Origin: Arthrobacter russicus
GTDB taxonomy: Bacteria > Actinomycetota > Actinomycetes > Actinomycetales > Micrococcaceae
Length of the DNA: 64,000 nucleotides
Reading direction: 5' to 3'
NCBI RefSeq assembly: GCF_031454135.1
Contig: NZ_JAVDQF010000001.1
Coordinates: 620,001-684,000 of the forward strand
Shown: in pieces, positions 7,674-15,570 of the stretch
Layout: each line of letters opens with the position of its first letter
Numbering within the stretch: the stretch's first letter is position 1
Position numbers and translations under genes: made by a program
The notes under the pieces: generated by a model
What the model saw: the letters and a program-made list of their open reading frames with translations, nothing else
Told to the model about the DNA's origin: nothing
The model's database searches: none

Positions 7674-8456
7674 TCACTTACTGCTGGCGCGGATAGATGG
7701 GTCTGGATTCGGTTGGCTTTGGCTGAAAGATTCGGTGTTCCCGGTGTAGCGGTAAAGCCGGGGCGGGCGGTGTTTGCCGCCCTGCAAATACTCTTCGGTG
7801 GCCACGATGTGCGGCGTGGCCTTGAGCTGGCGCCGGAAGTTCGCCGGATCGAGCTCCCGGCCGAGCACTGCCTCGTAGACTTCGCGGACTTGGGCCAGGG
7901 TGAATTTCTCGCCCAGCAAGTGGTAAGCGATCGAGGCGTATTCGAGCTTGTTGCGCAATCGCCACAGAGCGTAGGCCACGATCTCGTTGTGGTCGAACGC
8001 CAGGTCCCGGGCCGAGGCGCTGCCCAAAGCGTCCGCTTTGAACCAGCGCACATTGTCCGATTCGAGTGCCAGGGCAGCTTCGGTCGGCTGCACCAGGGCC
8101 CAGTACACAATCGAGACGACGCGCGGAGCCAGCACCGCCGGCGAGCAATTCGCCGCCCTTTGCAGTCCGCCGAAGGCATACAGCTGCTCGAGGTACCGGG
8201 GGTTCAATCCGGTGGTTTCCGCGAGGTTCCGCGAGGCCGCGCTTTGCAGTGATTCGGAGTGGCGCAACGGGCCGCCGGGCAGTGCCCATTGGCCCTTGAA
8301 CGGTTCCCGGATCCGACGGACCAAAGGCAACCAGAGGCTTGGCCGGCTTTCGCCTTCTGCGGTGCGGAGCGCGAAGATCACGGTGGAAATCGCCAACGAC
8401 GGCGGTGCCGACTGGCGTTCGGAGACGTTCGCCGTGATTGGATAGCCCACACTCAC
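7674..8456 (-). CDS. nrtR: NrtR-type Nudix-fold transcriptional regulator of NAD metabolism
   Basis: This 260-residue protein has an N-terminal Nudix fold (about 20-165) and a C-terminal winged helix (about 170-245, EKFTLAQVREVYEAVLGRELDPANFRRQLK). The Nudix box is degenerate: the R-E-U-x-E-E core reads RNLAET, so two catalytic glutamates are missing. This is what NrtR proteins look like, since they bind ADP-ribose-type ligands instead of hydrolysing them. It is the first gene of the nad operon, and a 41-bp palindrome lies 18 bp upstream of its GTG (GGAGG ribosome site), so autorepression of the whole operon is likely. A catalytic Nudix hydrolase is the less likely alternative. Confidence 0.92.
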   Translation of the reverse strand: MSVGYPITANVSERQSAPPSLAISTVIFALRTAEGESRPSLWLPLVRRIREPFKGQWALPGGPLRHSESLQSAASRNLAETTGLNPRYLEQLYAFGGLQRAANCSPAVLAPRVVSIVYWALVQPTEAALALESDNVRWFKADALGSASARDLAFDHNEIVAYALWRLRNKLEYASIAYHLLGEKFTLAQVREVYEAVLGRELDPANFRRQLKATPHIVATEEYLQGGKHRPPRLYRYTGNTESFSQSQPNPDPSIRASSK

Positions 8457-8474
8457 TCGGAACCTCCGCCCGGG

Positions 8475-8515
8475 CTAAGATTAGTTATAGTCAATATGAC
8501 TATAACTAATCTTAG
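8475..8515. promoter_or_regulatory. 41-bp perfect palindrome, candidate NrtR operator/promoter
   Basis: Two 19-bp arms (left arm 8475-8493 starting CTAAGATTAG, right arm 8497-8515 ending CTAATCTTAG) flank a 3-nt centre ATA, with no mismatch. The element is AT-rich in a GC-rich genome and lies just upstream of nrtR. The core TTATAGTC...GACTATAA has the two-fold symmetry expected of a dimeric regulator. It contains -10-like hexamers (TATAAC, TAATCT on the minus strand), so binding would block the nad operon promoter. Assignment to NrtR is by position. Confidence 0.8.
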
Positions 8516-8581
8516 ACCCACACCAGCCGAGCAGCAAATCCACCCCGCCGTCACACGCACCCTCCCCGCGCACCCTCCCCG

Positions 8582-8642
8582 CGCGAGTGCACAGTTGTGG
8601 CGGGTATTTTCGGAAAACATCCGCCACAACTGTGCACTCGCG
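8582..8642. repeat. Long intergenic hairpin, TTTTCGGAAAA-apex family copy 1
   Basis: Perfect 22-bp arms (8582-8603 and 8621-8642) enclose a 17-nt centre that itself folds as TTTT-CGG-AAAA. It resembles the element at 28632-28698 in apex, in the GCGGG flank and in the CGCGA base. It lies between the divergent nrtR and padR promoters. Unknown function: it may be a REP-like element, a bidirectional terminator or a barrier. Confidence 0.85.
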
Positions 8643-8667
8643 TGGGGAAAAGGCAGTGGAGAGACGC

Positions 8668-8732
8668 TTGCCTTTTAACTACTTAGCGGTACTATGTACT
8701 GGTAGCTAGTAATACTGGGTACTAGTACATAG
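8668..8732 (+). promoter_or_regulatory. padR promoter with overlapping operator candidate
   Basis: TTGCCT (8668-8673) and TACTAT (8690-8695) with a 16-nt spacer form a promoter. Inverted repeat arms CTATGTACT (8692-8700) and AGTACATAG (8724-8732) begin inside the -10 and end before the ribosome site. The 10-bp palindrome GTACTAGTAC (8719-8728) overlaps the second arm. This is a natural place for PadR to repress its own operon. Confidence 0.6.
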
Positions 8733-8761
8733 CAGTAATGAGTAGTGAAAGGAGCCATCCG

Positions 8762-9091
8762 ATGGGCAAACAGATCACCGAGATGCTCAAAGGCACCTTG
8801 GAGGGCATTGTCCTGGCCCTCCTGGTCGGAAATCCGGCCTACGGCTACGAGATCACCACCATGCTCCGAGCCAAGGGATTCACCGAAATCGCCGAAGGGA
8901 CGGTATACGCGCTGCTCGTCAGAATCGAACAAAAGGGTCTTGTCGATGTGGCGAAGCGGCCCTCCGAGAAAGGGCCGCCGCGCAAGGTTTACTCGCTCAA
9001 CGAGCAGGGCAAAAAGGAACTGGACGAATTCTGGAACACCTGGAGCTTCCTGTCCGACCGACTGGAACAGCTCCGCCAAGGAGGGAATTGA
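8762..9091 (+). CDS. PadR-family transcriptional regulator
   Basis: This 109-residue protein carries a PadR winged helix: LKGTLEGIVLALLVGNPAYGYEIT followed by EGTVYALLVRIEQKGLV (recognition helix), the PPRKVYSLNEQGKKEL wing and a C-terminal dimerisation helix. The ATG at 8762 is preceded by AAAGGAG at 7 nt, whereas a frame from 8738 lacks a good site. It is followed immediately by a DUF1048 gene and an ABC exporter, the standard PadR-controlled multidrug-export arrangement. It probably represses this operon through the palindromes in its promoter. Confidence 0.92.
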   Translation: MGKQITEMLKGTLEGIVLALLVGNPAYGYEITTMLRAKGFTEIAEGTVYALLVRIEQKGLVDVAKRPSEKGPPRKVYSLNEQGKKELDEFWNTWSFLSDRLEQLRQGGN

Positions 9092-9092
9092 A

Positions 9093-9473
9093 ATGGCAGC
9101 AGGATGGATCGAGCAACTCACGGGGTCGCTCGAACAAAAGAAGCAGTACCGGCAGCACAAGGCCCGGATGGCGCAACTCCCCGGAGGCTACCGCGAATCG
9201 GTGAGCGCACTGGAACGCTACTTGATGTATTTCGGCTCGATTTCGAAGGGCGAGGTGCTGGTCACCATGATCGGAGACTTGGTCGACCTCTTCGAGCAGA
9301 GCGCCGCCGACGGCACGCCGATCCGAGACATCGTCGGCGAGGACCCGGTGGAGTTCGCCGAGACCTTCATGCGCAACTACGCAGGCGGGCAATGGATCAG
9401 CAAGGAGCGGGACCGTCTCGTCAAAGCAATTGAGGTCGCAGCCGACGGCGCAGGAACAGGACCGGGCCAATGA
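9093..9473 (+). CDS. DUF1048 family protein
   Basis: This 126-residue helical, soluble protein includes PGGYRESVSALERYLMYFGSISKGEVLVTMIGDLVDLFEQSAADGTPIRDIVGEDPVEFAETFMRNY in several stretches, which I recognise as the DUF1048 pattern (helical, often found next to PadR). It starts 1 nt after the padR stop with GGAGG upstream and overlaps the ABC ATPase gene by 4 nt. The biochemical role is unknown. Co-occurrence with PadR suggests a partner in sensing or in transporter control. Confidence 0.82.
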   Translation: MAAGWIEQLTGSLEQKKQYRQHKARMAQLPGGYRESVSALERYLMYFGSISKGEVLVTMIGDLVDLFEQSAADGTPIRDIVGEDPVEFAETFMRNYAGGQWISKERDRLVKAIEVAADGAGTGPGQ

Positions 9474-10282
9474 ACTCCCCCACTGGCCACGACGCACCCG
9501 CGATCCGGGTGCAGGGCATAACCAAGTCCTACCGCGATCTCCGCGTGCTGCGCGGCGTGGACTTCGAGGTGGCCCGCGGCAGCATCTTCGCCCTGCTCGG
9601 CTCGAATGGCGCCGGGAAGACCACCATGGTGAAGATTCTGGCCACGCTGCTCAAACCGGATGCCGGATCGGCTTCGGTCCAGGGATTCGACGTCGCCGGG
9701 CAAGCCGCCGAGATCCGCGCATCGATCAGCCTGACCGGCCAGTTCGCGGCAGTCGACGACATCCTCTCCGGCCGGGAGAACCTGGTCATGGTGGCCAAGT
9801 TGCGGCATCTGGACCATCCCGGCCAGATCGCCGATGAGCTGCTCGCCCGGTTCAGCCTCACCGAAGCCGCCACCCGGAAAGTCGCCGCCTATTCCGGCGG
9901 CATGCGCCGCCGTCTGGACATTGCCATGAGTCTGATCGGCCGGCCTCCGGTGATCTTCCTCGACGAACCCACCACCGGATTGGACCCGGAAGCCCGGCTC
10001 GAAGTCTGGCAGGCAGTGAAGGAACTGGCCGCCGCCGGAACCACGGTACTGCTCACCACGCAGTACTTGGACGAGGCCGAACAGCTTGCTGACCGGATTG
10101 CGATCCTGCACCAAGGCAAGATCATTGCGAACGGGACCCTCGCCGAGCTGAAGCGATTGCTGCCGCCCGCCGAGGTCGAATATGTGGAAAAACAACCCAG
10201 CCTGGAGGACATCTTCTTGGTCCTGGTGGGCTCCGACGGCACGGGGGAACCTCCTGCCGCTTCCCGGAAGGAACCATCATGA
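9470..10282 (+). CDS. ABC transporter ATP-binding protein (DrrA-like)
   Basis: This 270-residue ATPase has Walker A GSNGAGKTTM (about residues 44-53), Q-loop region ISLTGQF, signature YSGGMRRRLDIAMSL, Walker B VIFLDEPTTGLD and an H-loop replaced by Gln (LLTTQYLDEAE), as is typical of the DrrA/daunorubicin-resistance group. It couples ATP hydrolysis to export through the adjacent ABC-2 permease. Its start overlaps the DUF1048 stop and its stop overlaps the permease start (ATGA), so the operon is translationally coupled. Substrate unknown. Confidence 0.94.
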   Translation: MNSPTGHDAPAIRVQGITKSYRDLRVLRGVDFEVARGSIFALLGSNGAGKTTMVKILATLLKPDAGSASVQGFDVAGQAAEIRASISLTGQFAAVDDILSGRENLVMVAKLRHLDHPGQIADELLARFSLTEAATRKVAAYSGGMRRRLDIAMSLIGRPPVIFLDEPTTGLDPEARLEVWQAVKELAAAGTTVLLTTQYLDEAEQLADRIAILHQGKIIANGTLAELKRLLPPAEVEYVEKQPSLEDIFLVLVGSDGTGEPPAASRKEPS

Positions 10283-11046
10283 GCACGCACCTTTTCGCGG
10301 ATACCGGCGTCCTGCTCGGCCGTTCCATGCGGCACATCACCCGCAGTGTGGACACCATCATCACCACGGCGATCACGCCGATCGCCCTGATGCTGCTTTT
10401 CGTCTTCGTCTTCGGCGGCGCGATCAAAGGCACCATCGGCAACGAGAATTACGTCAACTACCTGCTTCCGGGCATCATGCTGATTGCGATCGCCTCAGGT
10501 ATCGCCTACACCGCGATGCGCTTGTTCACCGATCTGCAAAGCGGCATTTTCGAACGCTTCCAATCCATGCCGATCAACCGCTCTTCGGTGCTCTGGGCGC
10601 ACGTGCTGACTTCGCTGGCCGCCAACGCGATCACCCTGGTGATCATCGTCCTGGTGGGTCTGTTGATGGGGTTCCGCAGTTCGGCGGGCCCGCTGGCCTG
10701 GCTCGGCGTCGTCGGCATCTTGATGCTGTTCACCCTGGCCCTGACCTGGCTGGCGATCATCGCCGGCCTCTCGGCCAAGTCCGTGGACGGCGCCACCGCT
10801 TTTTCCTACCCGCTGATCTTCCTGCCGTTCATCTCGTCGGCCTTCGTGCCGACCGCGACCATGCCGGGCCCGGTCCGCTGGTTCGCCGAAAATCAACCGG
10901 TGACCTCGATCGTGAACACGATCCAGAACCTGCTCGCCGATCGCCCGGTCGGCGGCGAGATCTGGATCGCGCTGGCTTGGTGCCTCGGCATCCTGCTCAT
11001 CGCCTATGGCTTCGCGATGGTCGTCTATCGCCGCCGCATCGCCTGA
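10279..11046 (+). CDS. ABC-2 type permease (DrrB-like)
   Basis: This 255-residue protein has about six membrane helices, among them ITTAITPIALMLLFVFVFGGAI, YLLPGIMLIAIASGIAY, ALTWLAIIAGL and the C-terminal LAWCLGILLIAYGFAMVVY. The amphipathic R-F-x-S-M-P-I motif (IFERFQSMPINRSSVLWAHVL) typical of ABC-2 exporters is present. It forms the membrane half of the preceding DrrA-like ATPase and ends the padR operon. Confidence 0.92.
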   Translation: MSTHLFADTGVLLGRSMRHITRSVDTIITTAITPIALMLLFVFVFGGAIKGTIGNENYVNYLLPGIMLIAIASGIAYTAMRLFTDLQSGIFERFQSMPINRSSVLWAHVLTSLAANAITLVIIVLVGLLMGFRSSAGPLAWLGVVGILMLFTLALTWLAIIAGLSAKSVDGATAFSYPLIFLPFISSAFVPTATMPGPVRWFAENQPVTSIVNTIQNLLADRPVGGEIWIALAWCLGILLIAYGFAMVVYRRRIA

Positions 11047-11069
11047 ACCGGTAGCCTCGGGGAACGCAA

Positions 11070-11534
11070 TTATTCGGCAGACGCCTCGAAAAGCGGCAGC
11101 GTCCGCGCTTCGAAATGCGTGTCCAAGGCGAGCATCGTGGAGGACCGCACCACCACCTTGGTCGCCGAAATCGCATCCAGCACCCGCTGCAGGTCCGAAT
11201 TCGACCGGGCCGCGACCTTGACCAGCATGTCGCTCTCCCCGGAGACCGTATGCACGTCGATGATCTCCGGAATATCCACCAGAGCATCCACCACGGCTCC
11301 GTGCCCCTTGTCCTGCTCGATGGTCAGGAAACAGAACGCCAGCACCGGGTAGCCGAAATTCATCGGCTGCAGACTCGGCGCCCAAGAGCGGATCGCCCCG
11401 GTAGCCTGGAGCTTGTCCAGACGGGAGACCAAGGTCGCCCGGGCAACCCCCAACTGGCGCGAAGCTTCAAGTATCGAGGTGCGAGGTTCAAGAGTGTAAA
11501 GCTTGACAATCCTTGCATCGAGTGCGTCCACCAC
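11070..11534 (-). CDS. Lrp/AsnC-family transcriptional regulator
   Basis: This protein of about 154 residues has an N-terminal helix-turn-helix (DALDARIVKLYTLEPRTSILEASRQLGVARATLVSRLDKL in segments) and a C-terminal RAM ligand domain (VDIPEIIDVHTVSGESDMLVKVAARS). I take the GTG at 11534 as start because AAGGA lies 7 nt upstream. The frame remains open to a TTG at 11573, which would add 13 residues. It diverges from an amino-acid permease and lies next to a 2-oxoacid dehydrogenase operon, resembling the BkdR-type link between Lrp regulators and branched-chain keto-acid catabolism. That link is inference. Confidence 0.88.
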   Translation of the reverse strand: MVDALDARIVKLYTLEPRTSILEASRQLGVARATLVSRLDKLQATGAIRSWAPSLQPMNFGYPVLAFCFLTIEQDKGHGAVVDALVDIPEIIDVHTVSGESDMLVKVAARSNSDLQRVLDAISATKVVVRSSTMLALDTHFEARTLPLFEASAE

Positions 11535-11590
11535 TGGGCAATCCTTAAGGTTGAAATACCGTTCCCCCGACAATATGGTAAGTGTCGTGG

Positions 11591-11606
11591 GTCACACAAT
11601 TGTGAC
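11591..11606. promoter_or_regulatory. Inverted repeat GTCACA-N4-TGTGAC between lrp and permease
   Basis: Six-base arms around CAAT lie in the 113-bp divergent intergenic region. The site is placed to control both genes and may be the Lrp operator. It is not a CRP/GlxR site, because the half-sites point the wrong way. Confidence 0.4.
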
Positions 11607-11647
11607 TTCGACCCCTTCAGAGACCCTTCCGAAGCAGAAAGCTTTCA

Positions 11648-13039
11648 ATGGCGACCGCAGATACCGCGAGCAGTACCGGCAGCACCCAGAAATCCCTGAA
11701 CCGGGGGCTCAAACCACGTCAGCTGATCATGATGGCCCTGGGCTCTTCGATCGGTACCGGGCTGTTCATCGGCTCGGGCACCGCGATCGGCGTTGCCGGA
11801 CCGGCGGTGCTGATCTCCTTCCTGGTCGCCGGAGCCATCATCATCTTCGTAATGCGGATGCTCGGCGAAATGGCGGCCGCGCACCCGAACAGCGGGGCCT
11901 TCTCCTACTATGCCGAGCGGGCGATGGGCCGGGTCGCCGGCGCCACCGTGGGCTGGCTCTGGTGGGCGCAGATCGTCGTGGTGATCGCCGCCGAGGCCAC
12001 CGGCGCGGCCCAGATCCTGAGCAGTTTGTGGCCGGTGCTGCCGCAATGGCTGCTCGCTTTGGTGTTCATGGTGGTCTTCACCGCGATCAATTTGCTGGGC
12101 GTCGGCAAGTTCGGCGAAATGGAATTCTGGTTCGCGATCCTGAAGGTCGCGGTGATCGTGCTCTTCCTGGTGCTCGGTGCACTGCTGATCACCGGCGTCA
12201 TCCCGAGCAGCTCCGGCCCCGGCTTCGGAAACCTGTTCGCCCACGGCGGCTTCCTCCCCCAGGGCTGGGCCGGCGTGGCCGCCGGGCTGTTGATCGTGAT
12301 GTTCGCCTTCGGCGGCACCGAGCTGGTCACCATCGCCGCCGCCGAAACGGAAAACGCCGAGCACAACGTGGGCCGCGCAATCCGTTCGGTGCTGTGGCGG
12401 ATCCTGGTCTTCTACATCGGCTCGGTGTTGGTCATGGTCACGGTATTGCCCTGGAATTCGGAGGAGACCAAGAATCCATTCGCCTCGGTGCTCGCCGAAG
12501 CCAACATCCCGTTCGCCAAGGAACTCACCACCCTGGTGATTGCGATCGCGGTGCTTTCCGCACTCAACGCCAATCTCTACGGTTCCTCGCGGATGATCTT
12601 CTCACTCAGCCAGCGCGGCCTGGCCCCGAAGTTCCTCAGCCGGGTCAATGCCGACCGGGTTCCGCGATTCGCGGTGATCGCTTCAGTGCTCTTCGGCTTC
12701 GTGGCCGTACTGCTGAACTACCTCGACCCGGAGAACACGCTCCGGATCTTGCTGCAGCTCGTCGGCTCCACGGTCTTGATGATGTGGGTTTCCACCTGCG
12801 TTTCGCAGATCATCCTGCGCCGCCGCGCGGATGCCGCCGGCGAGAAGATGGCACTGCCGATGTGGGGATTCCCCTACCTGTCCTGGTTGGCCCTGGCGCT
12901 ATTGGCCGCGGTATTCGTCCTGGGGTTCACCGACCCCAGCGTCGGCATCCAGCTGCTGAGCACCATAGGACTCACAGCCGGAATCGCGATTCTGAGTTGG
13001 ATTGGCATCAAATTGTCAGCCAAAAAAGGTTCTGACTAG
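11648..13039 (+). CDS. Amino-acid permease (APC superfamily, AAT family)
   Basis: This 463-residue protein has 12 predicted membrane helices. The signature start is LNRGLKPRQLIMMALGSSIGTGLFIGSG (helix 1 with the unwound G-S-x-I-G-T-G-L-F), followed by SYYAERAMG, AFGGTELVTIAAAETENAEHNVGRAIRSV and SSRMIFSLSQRGLAPKF, all typical of GABA/aromatic/aliphatic amino-acid:H+ symporters. It diverges from the lrp gene. The 2-oxoacid dehydrogenase operon downstream suggests uptake of amino acids whose keto acids feed that complex. The exact substrate cannot be told. Confidence 0.92.
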   Translation: MATADTASSTGSTQKSLNRGLKPRQLIMMALGSSIGTGLFIGSGTAIGVAGPAVLISFLVAGAIIIFVMRMLGEMAAAHPNSGAFSYYAERAMGRVAGATVGWLWWAQIVVVIAAEATGAAQILSSLWPVLPQWLLALVFMVVFTAINLLGVGKFGEMEFWFAILKVAVIVLFLVLGALLITGVIPSSSGPGFGNLFAHGGFLPQGWAGVAAGLLIVMFAFGGTELVTIAAAETENAEHNVGRAIRSVLWRILVFYIGSVLVMVTVLPWNSEETKNPFASVLAEANIPFAKELTTLVIAIAVLSALNANLYGSSRMIFSLSQRGLAPKFLSRVNADRVPRFAVIASVLFGFVAVLLNYLDPENTLRILLQLVGSTVLMMWVSTCVSQIILRRRADAAGEKMALPMWGFPYLSWLALALLAAVFVLGFTDPSVGIQLLSTIGLTAGIAILSWIGIKLSAKKGSD

Positions 13040-13077
13040 ACATTTTGTGTCAAATTGACCAGTTTGATGTGGCAACA

Positions 13078-13106
13078 TTGCAAGGTCCCCCGTAGGTGAC
13101 TAGGCT
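13078..13106 (+). promoter_or_regulatory. Promoter of the 2-oxoacid dehydrogenase operon
   Basis: TTGCAA (13078-13083) and TAGGCT (13101-13106) with a 17-nt spacer. Upstream, TCAAA and TTTGA arms (13050-13067) flank TTGACCAG and may be a regulator site. The start codon lies about 40 nt downstream with an AAAGG ribosome site. Confidence 0.55.
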
Positions 13107-13147
13107 CACAGCAAGAAGGCTTCGATCCACCGAGCAGAAAGGCTCCT

Positions 13148-14221
13148 GTGAGCATCGCACCACGCCATGAACGCACGACCACGGCACCGACCCTCGAGGT
13201 GCCGGCAGCCGAGCTGACCGTCGAACAACAACGTGAGTTGTACCGGCTGCTCGCCGCAGTGCGGCACCTCGATGTTTCCGCCATCGCCTGGCAACGCCAG
13301 GGCATCATCCCGGGTTACGCTCCGGGGCGCGGGCAGGAAGCCGCCCAGGTGGGCAGCGCGTTCGCCTTGGAGCGGGGGTCGGACTTCGTTTTCCCCACCT
13401 ATCGGGAAGTCGGCGTGGCCCGGGCTTGGGGTGTGGACATGGTGGCCTACATGTCCACGCACAAAGCCACCTGGCATGGCGGCCTCTACGATCCTGCGGC
13501 CAGCCGTTTCGCCCCGATCCAAGCCGTGGTCGGCGGATCCGTGCTGCACGCCGTCGGCTGGGCGCACGGCCAGACCCTGGACGGCCGGAAGGCCGACGGC
13601 ACCCTGAACGCGGCGATCAGCTACTTCGGCGATGGCGCTTCCTCCCAGGGCGATGTGCACGAAGCGATGAACTTCGCGGCGATCTTCAAAGCGCCGGTGA
13701 TCTTCTTCGTGCAGAACAACGGCTGGGCGATCTCGGTGCCCACCGAACGGCAGGTGGCCGGCGGCTCGGTCTCGGCCCGGGCTCTCGGCTATGGCATGGC
13801 CACTGTCCAGGTGGACGGCAACGACGTCGAAGCGGTGTACGCAGCGACCAAAGCCGCCCGCGCGTACGCGGCGGCCGGCCATGGCCCGGTACTGATCGAG
13901 GCGATGACCTACCGTCGTGGCCCGCATTCGACCAGTGACGACCCGGGCCGCTACCGGAGCTTGGAAGACGAACGGACCGACGGCGGCCAAGACCCGGTGG
14001 ACCGCTACGCCGAGGCATTGCGCACCGCCGGCGTAGCCGACGACGAGTTCTTCGCACAGGCCCTGGCCGAGGCGCAGGCCGAAGAGAACGCCATCCGCGA
14101 AGGCGTCGCCGCGATGGACCCGCGGCCGGGCACCGAGATGTTCGACTTCGTCTTCCAGGAACCGACCGGGGCGTTGCGCGCCCAAGCCAACCACTGGCGC
14201 GAGGAGAGCGAACATGTCTGA
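13148..14221 (+). CDS. 2-oxoacid dehydrogenase E1 alpha subunit
   Basis: This 357-residue thiamine-diphosphate subunit decarboxylates a 2-oxoacid and passes the acyl group to lipoate. The ThDP motif runs from GDG at 161-163 (GDGASSQGDVHEAMNFAA) to VQNN. RRGPHSTSDDPGRYR is the phospholoop of E1 alpha and is closest to branched-chain keto-acid dehydrogenases. GTG start with an AAAGG site. It overlaps the E1 beta gene by 8 nt. The complex could act on branched-chain 2-oxoacids, pyruvate or acetoin, and the E2 arrangement downstream is unusual (see findings). Confidence 0.93.
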   Translation: MSIAPRHERTTTAPTLEVPAAELTVEQQRELYRLLAAVRHLDVSAIAWQRQGIIPGYAPGRGQEAAQVGSAFALERGSDFVFPTYREVGVARAWGVDMVAYMSTHKATWHGGLYDPAASRFAPIQAVVGGSVLHAVGWAHGQTLDGRKADGTLNAAISYFGDGASSQGDVHEAMNFAAIFKAPVIFFVQNNGWAISVPTERQVAGGSVSARALGYGMATVQVDGNDVEAVYAATKAARAYAAAGHGPVLIEAMTYRRGPHSTSDDPGRYRSLEDERTDGGQDPVDRYAEALRTAGVADDEFFAQALAEAQAEENAIREGVAAMDPRPGTEMFDFVFQEPTGALRAQANHWREESEHV

Positions 14222-15248
14222 GTCAGTGATCGAGAAGCAGGCCGGGGCCGCGTACCCGGCACCAGCGGTCGAAGAGCTTTCGATGCAGAAAACGATCAAC
14301 CGCGCACTGGCTGATGCCCTGCGCGCAGACCCCAAGGTCCTGGTGCTGGGTGAGGACGTCGGCCAGCTGGGCGGCGTCTTCCGGGTCACCGCGGATCTGC
14401 AGGCCGAATTCGGCGCCGACCGGGTTTTCGACACCCCCTTGGCCGAATCCGGCATCCTGGGCATGAGCGTCGGCTTGGCGATGGCCGGCTACCACCCGAT
14501 CCCGGAAGTCCAATTCGACGGCTTCGCCTACCCTGCGGTCAACCAGATCATCGCGCAGATCGGCCGGCTGAACTACCGCAGCCGCGGTAAATTGCCGATG
14601 CCGATCACGCTGCGGGTACCGAGCTTCGGCGGGCTGCGCGCCCCGGAGATGCACACCGAAAGCCTCGAAGCGCTGTTCGCGCACGTGCCCGGGCTCAAGG
14701 TGGTTTCCCCGGCCAACCCGCACCAGGCGTACCACCTGATGCGTTTGGCCGCGACCATGCCTGATCCGGTGATGTTCTTGGAACCGAAGCCGCGGTACTG
14801 GCAGAAGGAAGCGGTCGATCTGGCCGAACCCGGGATGCTCGACGGCGCCCGGATCGCCCGGGAGGGCAAGCACGTCACCCTGGTCGCTTACGGCGCCATG
14901 GTGGCCCGCTGCTTGCAGGTCGCCGAACTGGCAGCCGAGGACGGCATCCAGGTCGAGGTAGTCGATCTGCGCTGGATCAAGCCCTTGGACATCGCCACGC
15001 TGGCGGGTTCAGTCGCCAAAACCAAGCGCGCCATCGTCGTGCATGAAGCGCCGCTGACCGCCGGGATGGGCGGCGAAATTGCGGCGCAACTGACCCAGGC
15101 CTGCTTCGACCTGCTCAAAGCACCGGTTGAACGGGTGACCGGCTTCGACGTACCGTATCCCTCAGGAGATTTGGAAGACGAATACGTGCCGAATGTGGAC
15201 CGGATCCTGTTCGGCATCCAACGGGTATTGGAGTACCGACGTGGCTGA
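14214..15248 (+). CDS. 2-oxoacid dehydrogenase E1 beta subunit
   Basis: This 344-residue protein has an N-terminal pyrimidine-binding domain (MQKTINRALADALRADPKVLVLGEDVG in segments; PLAESGILGMSVGLAMAGY) and a C-terminal transketolase domain (HVTLVAYGAMVARCLQVAELA, DLRWIKPLDIATLAGSVAKT, DVPYPSGDLEDEYVPNVDRI). GEDVG contains the Glu that activates ThDP. It pairs with the E1 alpha encoded just upstream. Its stop overlaps the GTG start of the lipoyl-domain gene, so all four genes of the operon are coupled. Confidence 0.94.
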   Translation: MSESVIEKQAGAAYPAPAVEELSMQKTINRALADALRADPKVLVLGEDVGQLGGVFRVTADLQAEFGADRVFDTPLAESGILGMSVGLAMAGYHPIPEVQFDGFAYPAVNQIIAQIGRLNYRSRGKLPMPITLRVPSFGGLRAPEMHTESLEALFAHVPGLKVVSPANPHQAYHLMRLAATMPDPVMFLEPKPRYWQKEAVDLAEPGMLDGARIAREGKHVTLVAYGAMVARCLQVAELAAEDGIQVEVVDLRWIKPLDIATLAGSVAKTKRAIVVHEAPLTAGMGGEIAAQLTQACFDLLKAPVERVTGFDVPYPSGDLEDEYVPNVDRILFGIQRVLEYRRG

Positions 15249-15570
15249 ACTTTCCTTCCCGTTGCCGGACCTCGGCGAGGGGTTGCTCGATGCGACCGTG
15301 CTGGAGTGGCTGGTTGCCGAGGGCGACCAGATCGAGCGCAATACTCCGATGGTCGAGGTGGAAACCACCAAATCCTCCGTGGAGCTGCCTTCGCCGCAGG
15401 CCGGAAAAGTCCTGCGGATTTTCGGCGAGCCAGGCGAGGTGATCCAGGTCGGCGATCCGCTGATCATCTTCGAAGTCCCGGATGACACCGCCGGCATCGT
15501 GGGCACCGTACCGGTGGAAGAAGCCCCGAAGCGCCGGGTGAAACTTTCCCTGAACCTGGACGAGGACTGA
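15241..15570 (+). CDS. Stand-alone lipoyl-domain protein (split E2)
   Basis: This protein has only 109 residues. Residues 3-80 are a complete lipoyl domain (FPLPDLGEGLLDATVLEWLV, then VEVETTKSSVELPSP) with the lipoylation site at Lys44. The usual D-K-A around that lysine is T-K-S. A short Pro/charged tail ends the protein. There is no peripheral-subunit-binding domain and no acyltransferase domain, so it is a swinging arm without an E2 core. The GTG at 15241 overlaps the E1 beta stop. A longer frame from 15193 lies inside E1 beta and was rejected. Confidence 0.9.
   Translation: MAELSFPLPDLGEGLLDATVLEWLVAEGDQIERNTPMVEVETTKSSVELPSPQAGKVLRIFGEPGEVIQVGDPLIIFEVPDDTAGIVGTVPVEEAPKRRVKLSLNLDED

Noticed and set aside
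6374-8179. A 601-codon version of nadA reaching into nrtR
   Set aside because: The extra N-terminal part is the nrtR coding region read in another frame. The GTG at 7666 gives a normal NadA.
7674-8456. Active Nudix hydrolase
   Set aside because: Two catalytic Glu of the Nudix box are missing and a winged helix follows, so a regulator is the better call.
8457-8761. Riboswitch in front of the nad operon
   Set aside because: The space between palindrome and nrtR start is only 18 bp, too short for an aptamer. The palindrome explains the region.
11591-11606. CRP/GlxR site upstream of the permease
   Set aside because: Such sites read TGTGA-N6-TCACA. Here the half-sites are inverted (GTCACA-N4-TGTGAC).
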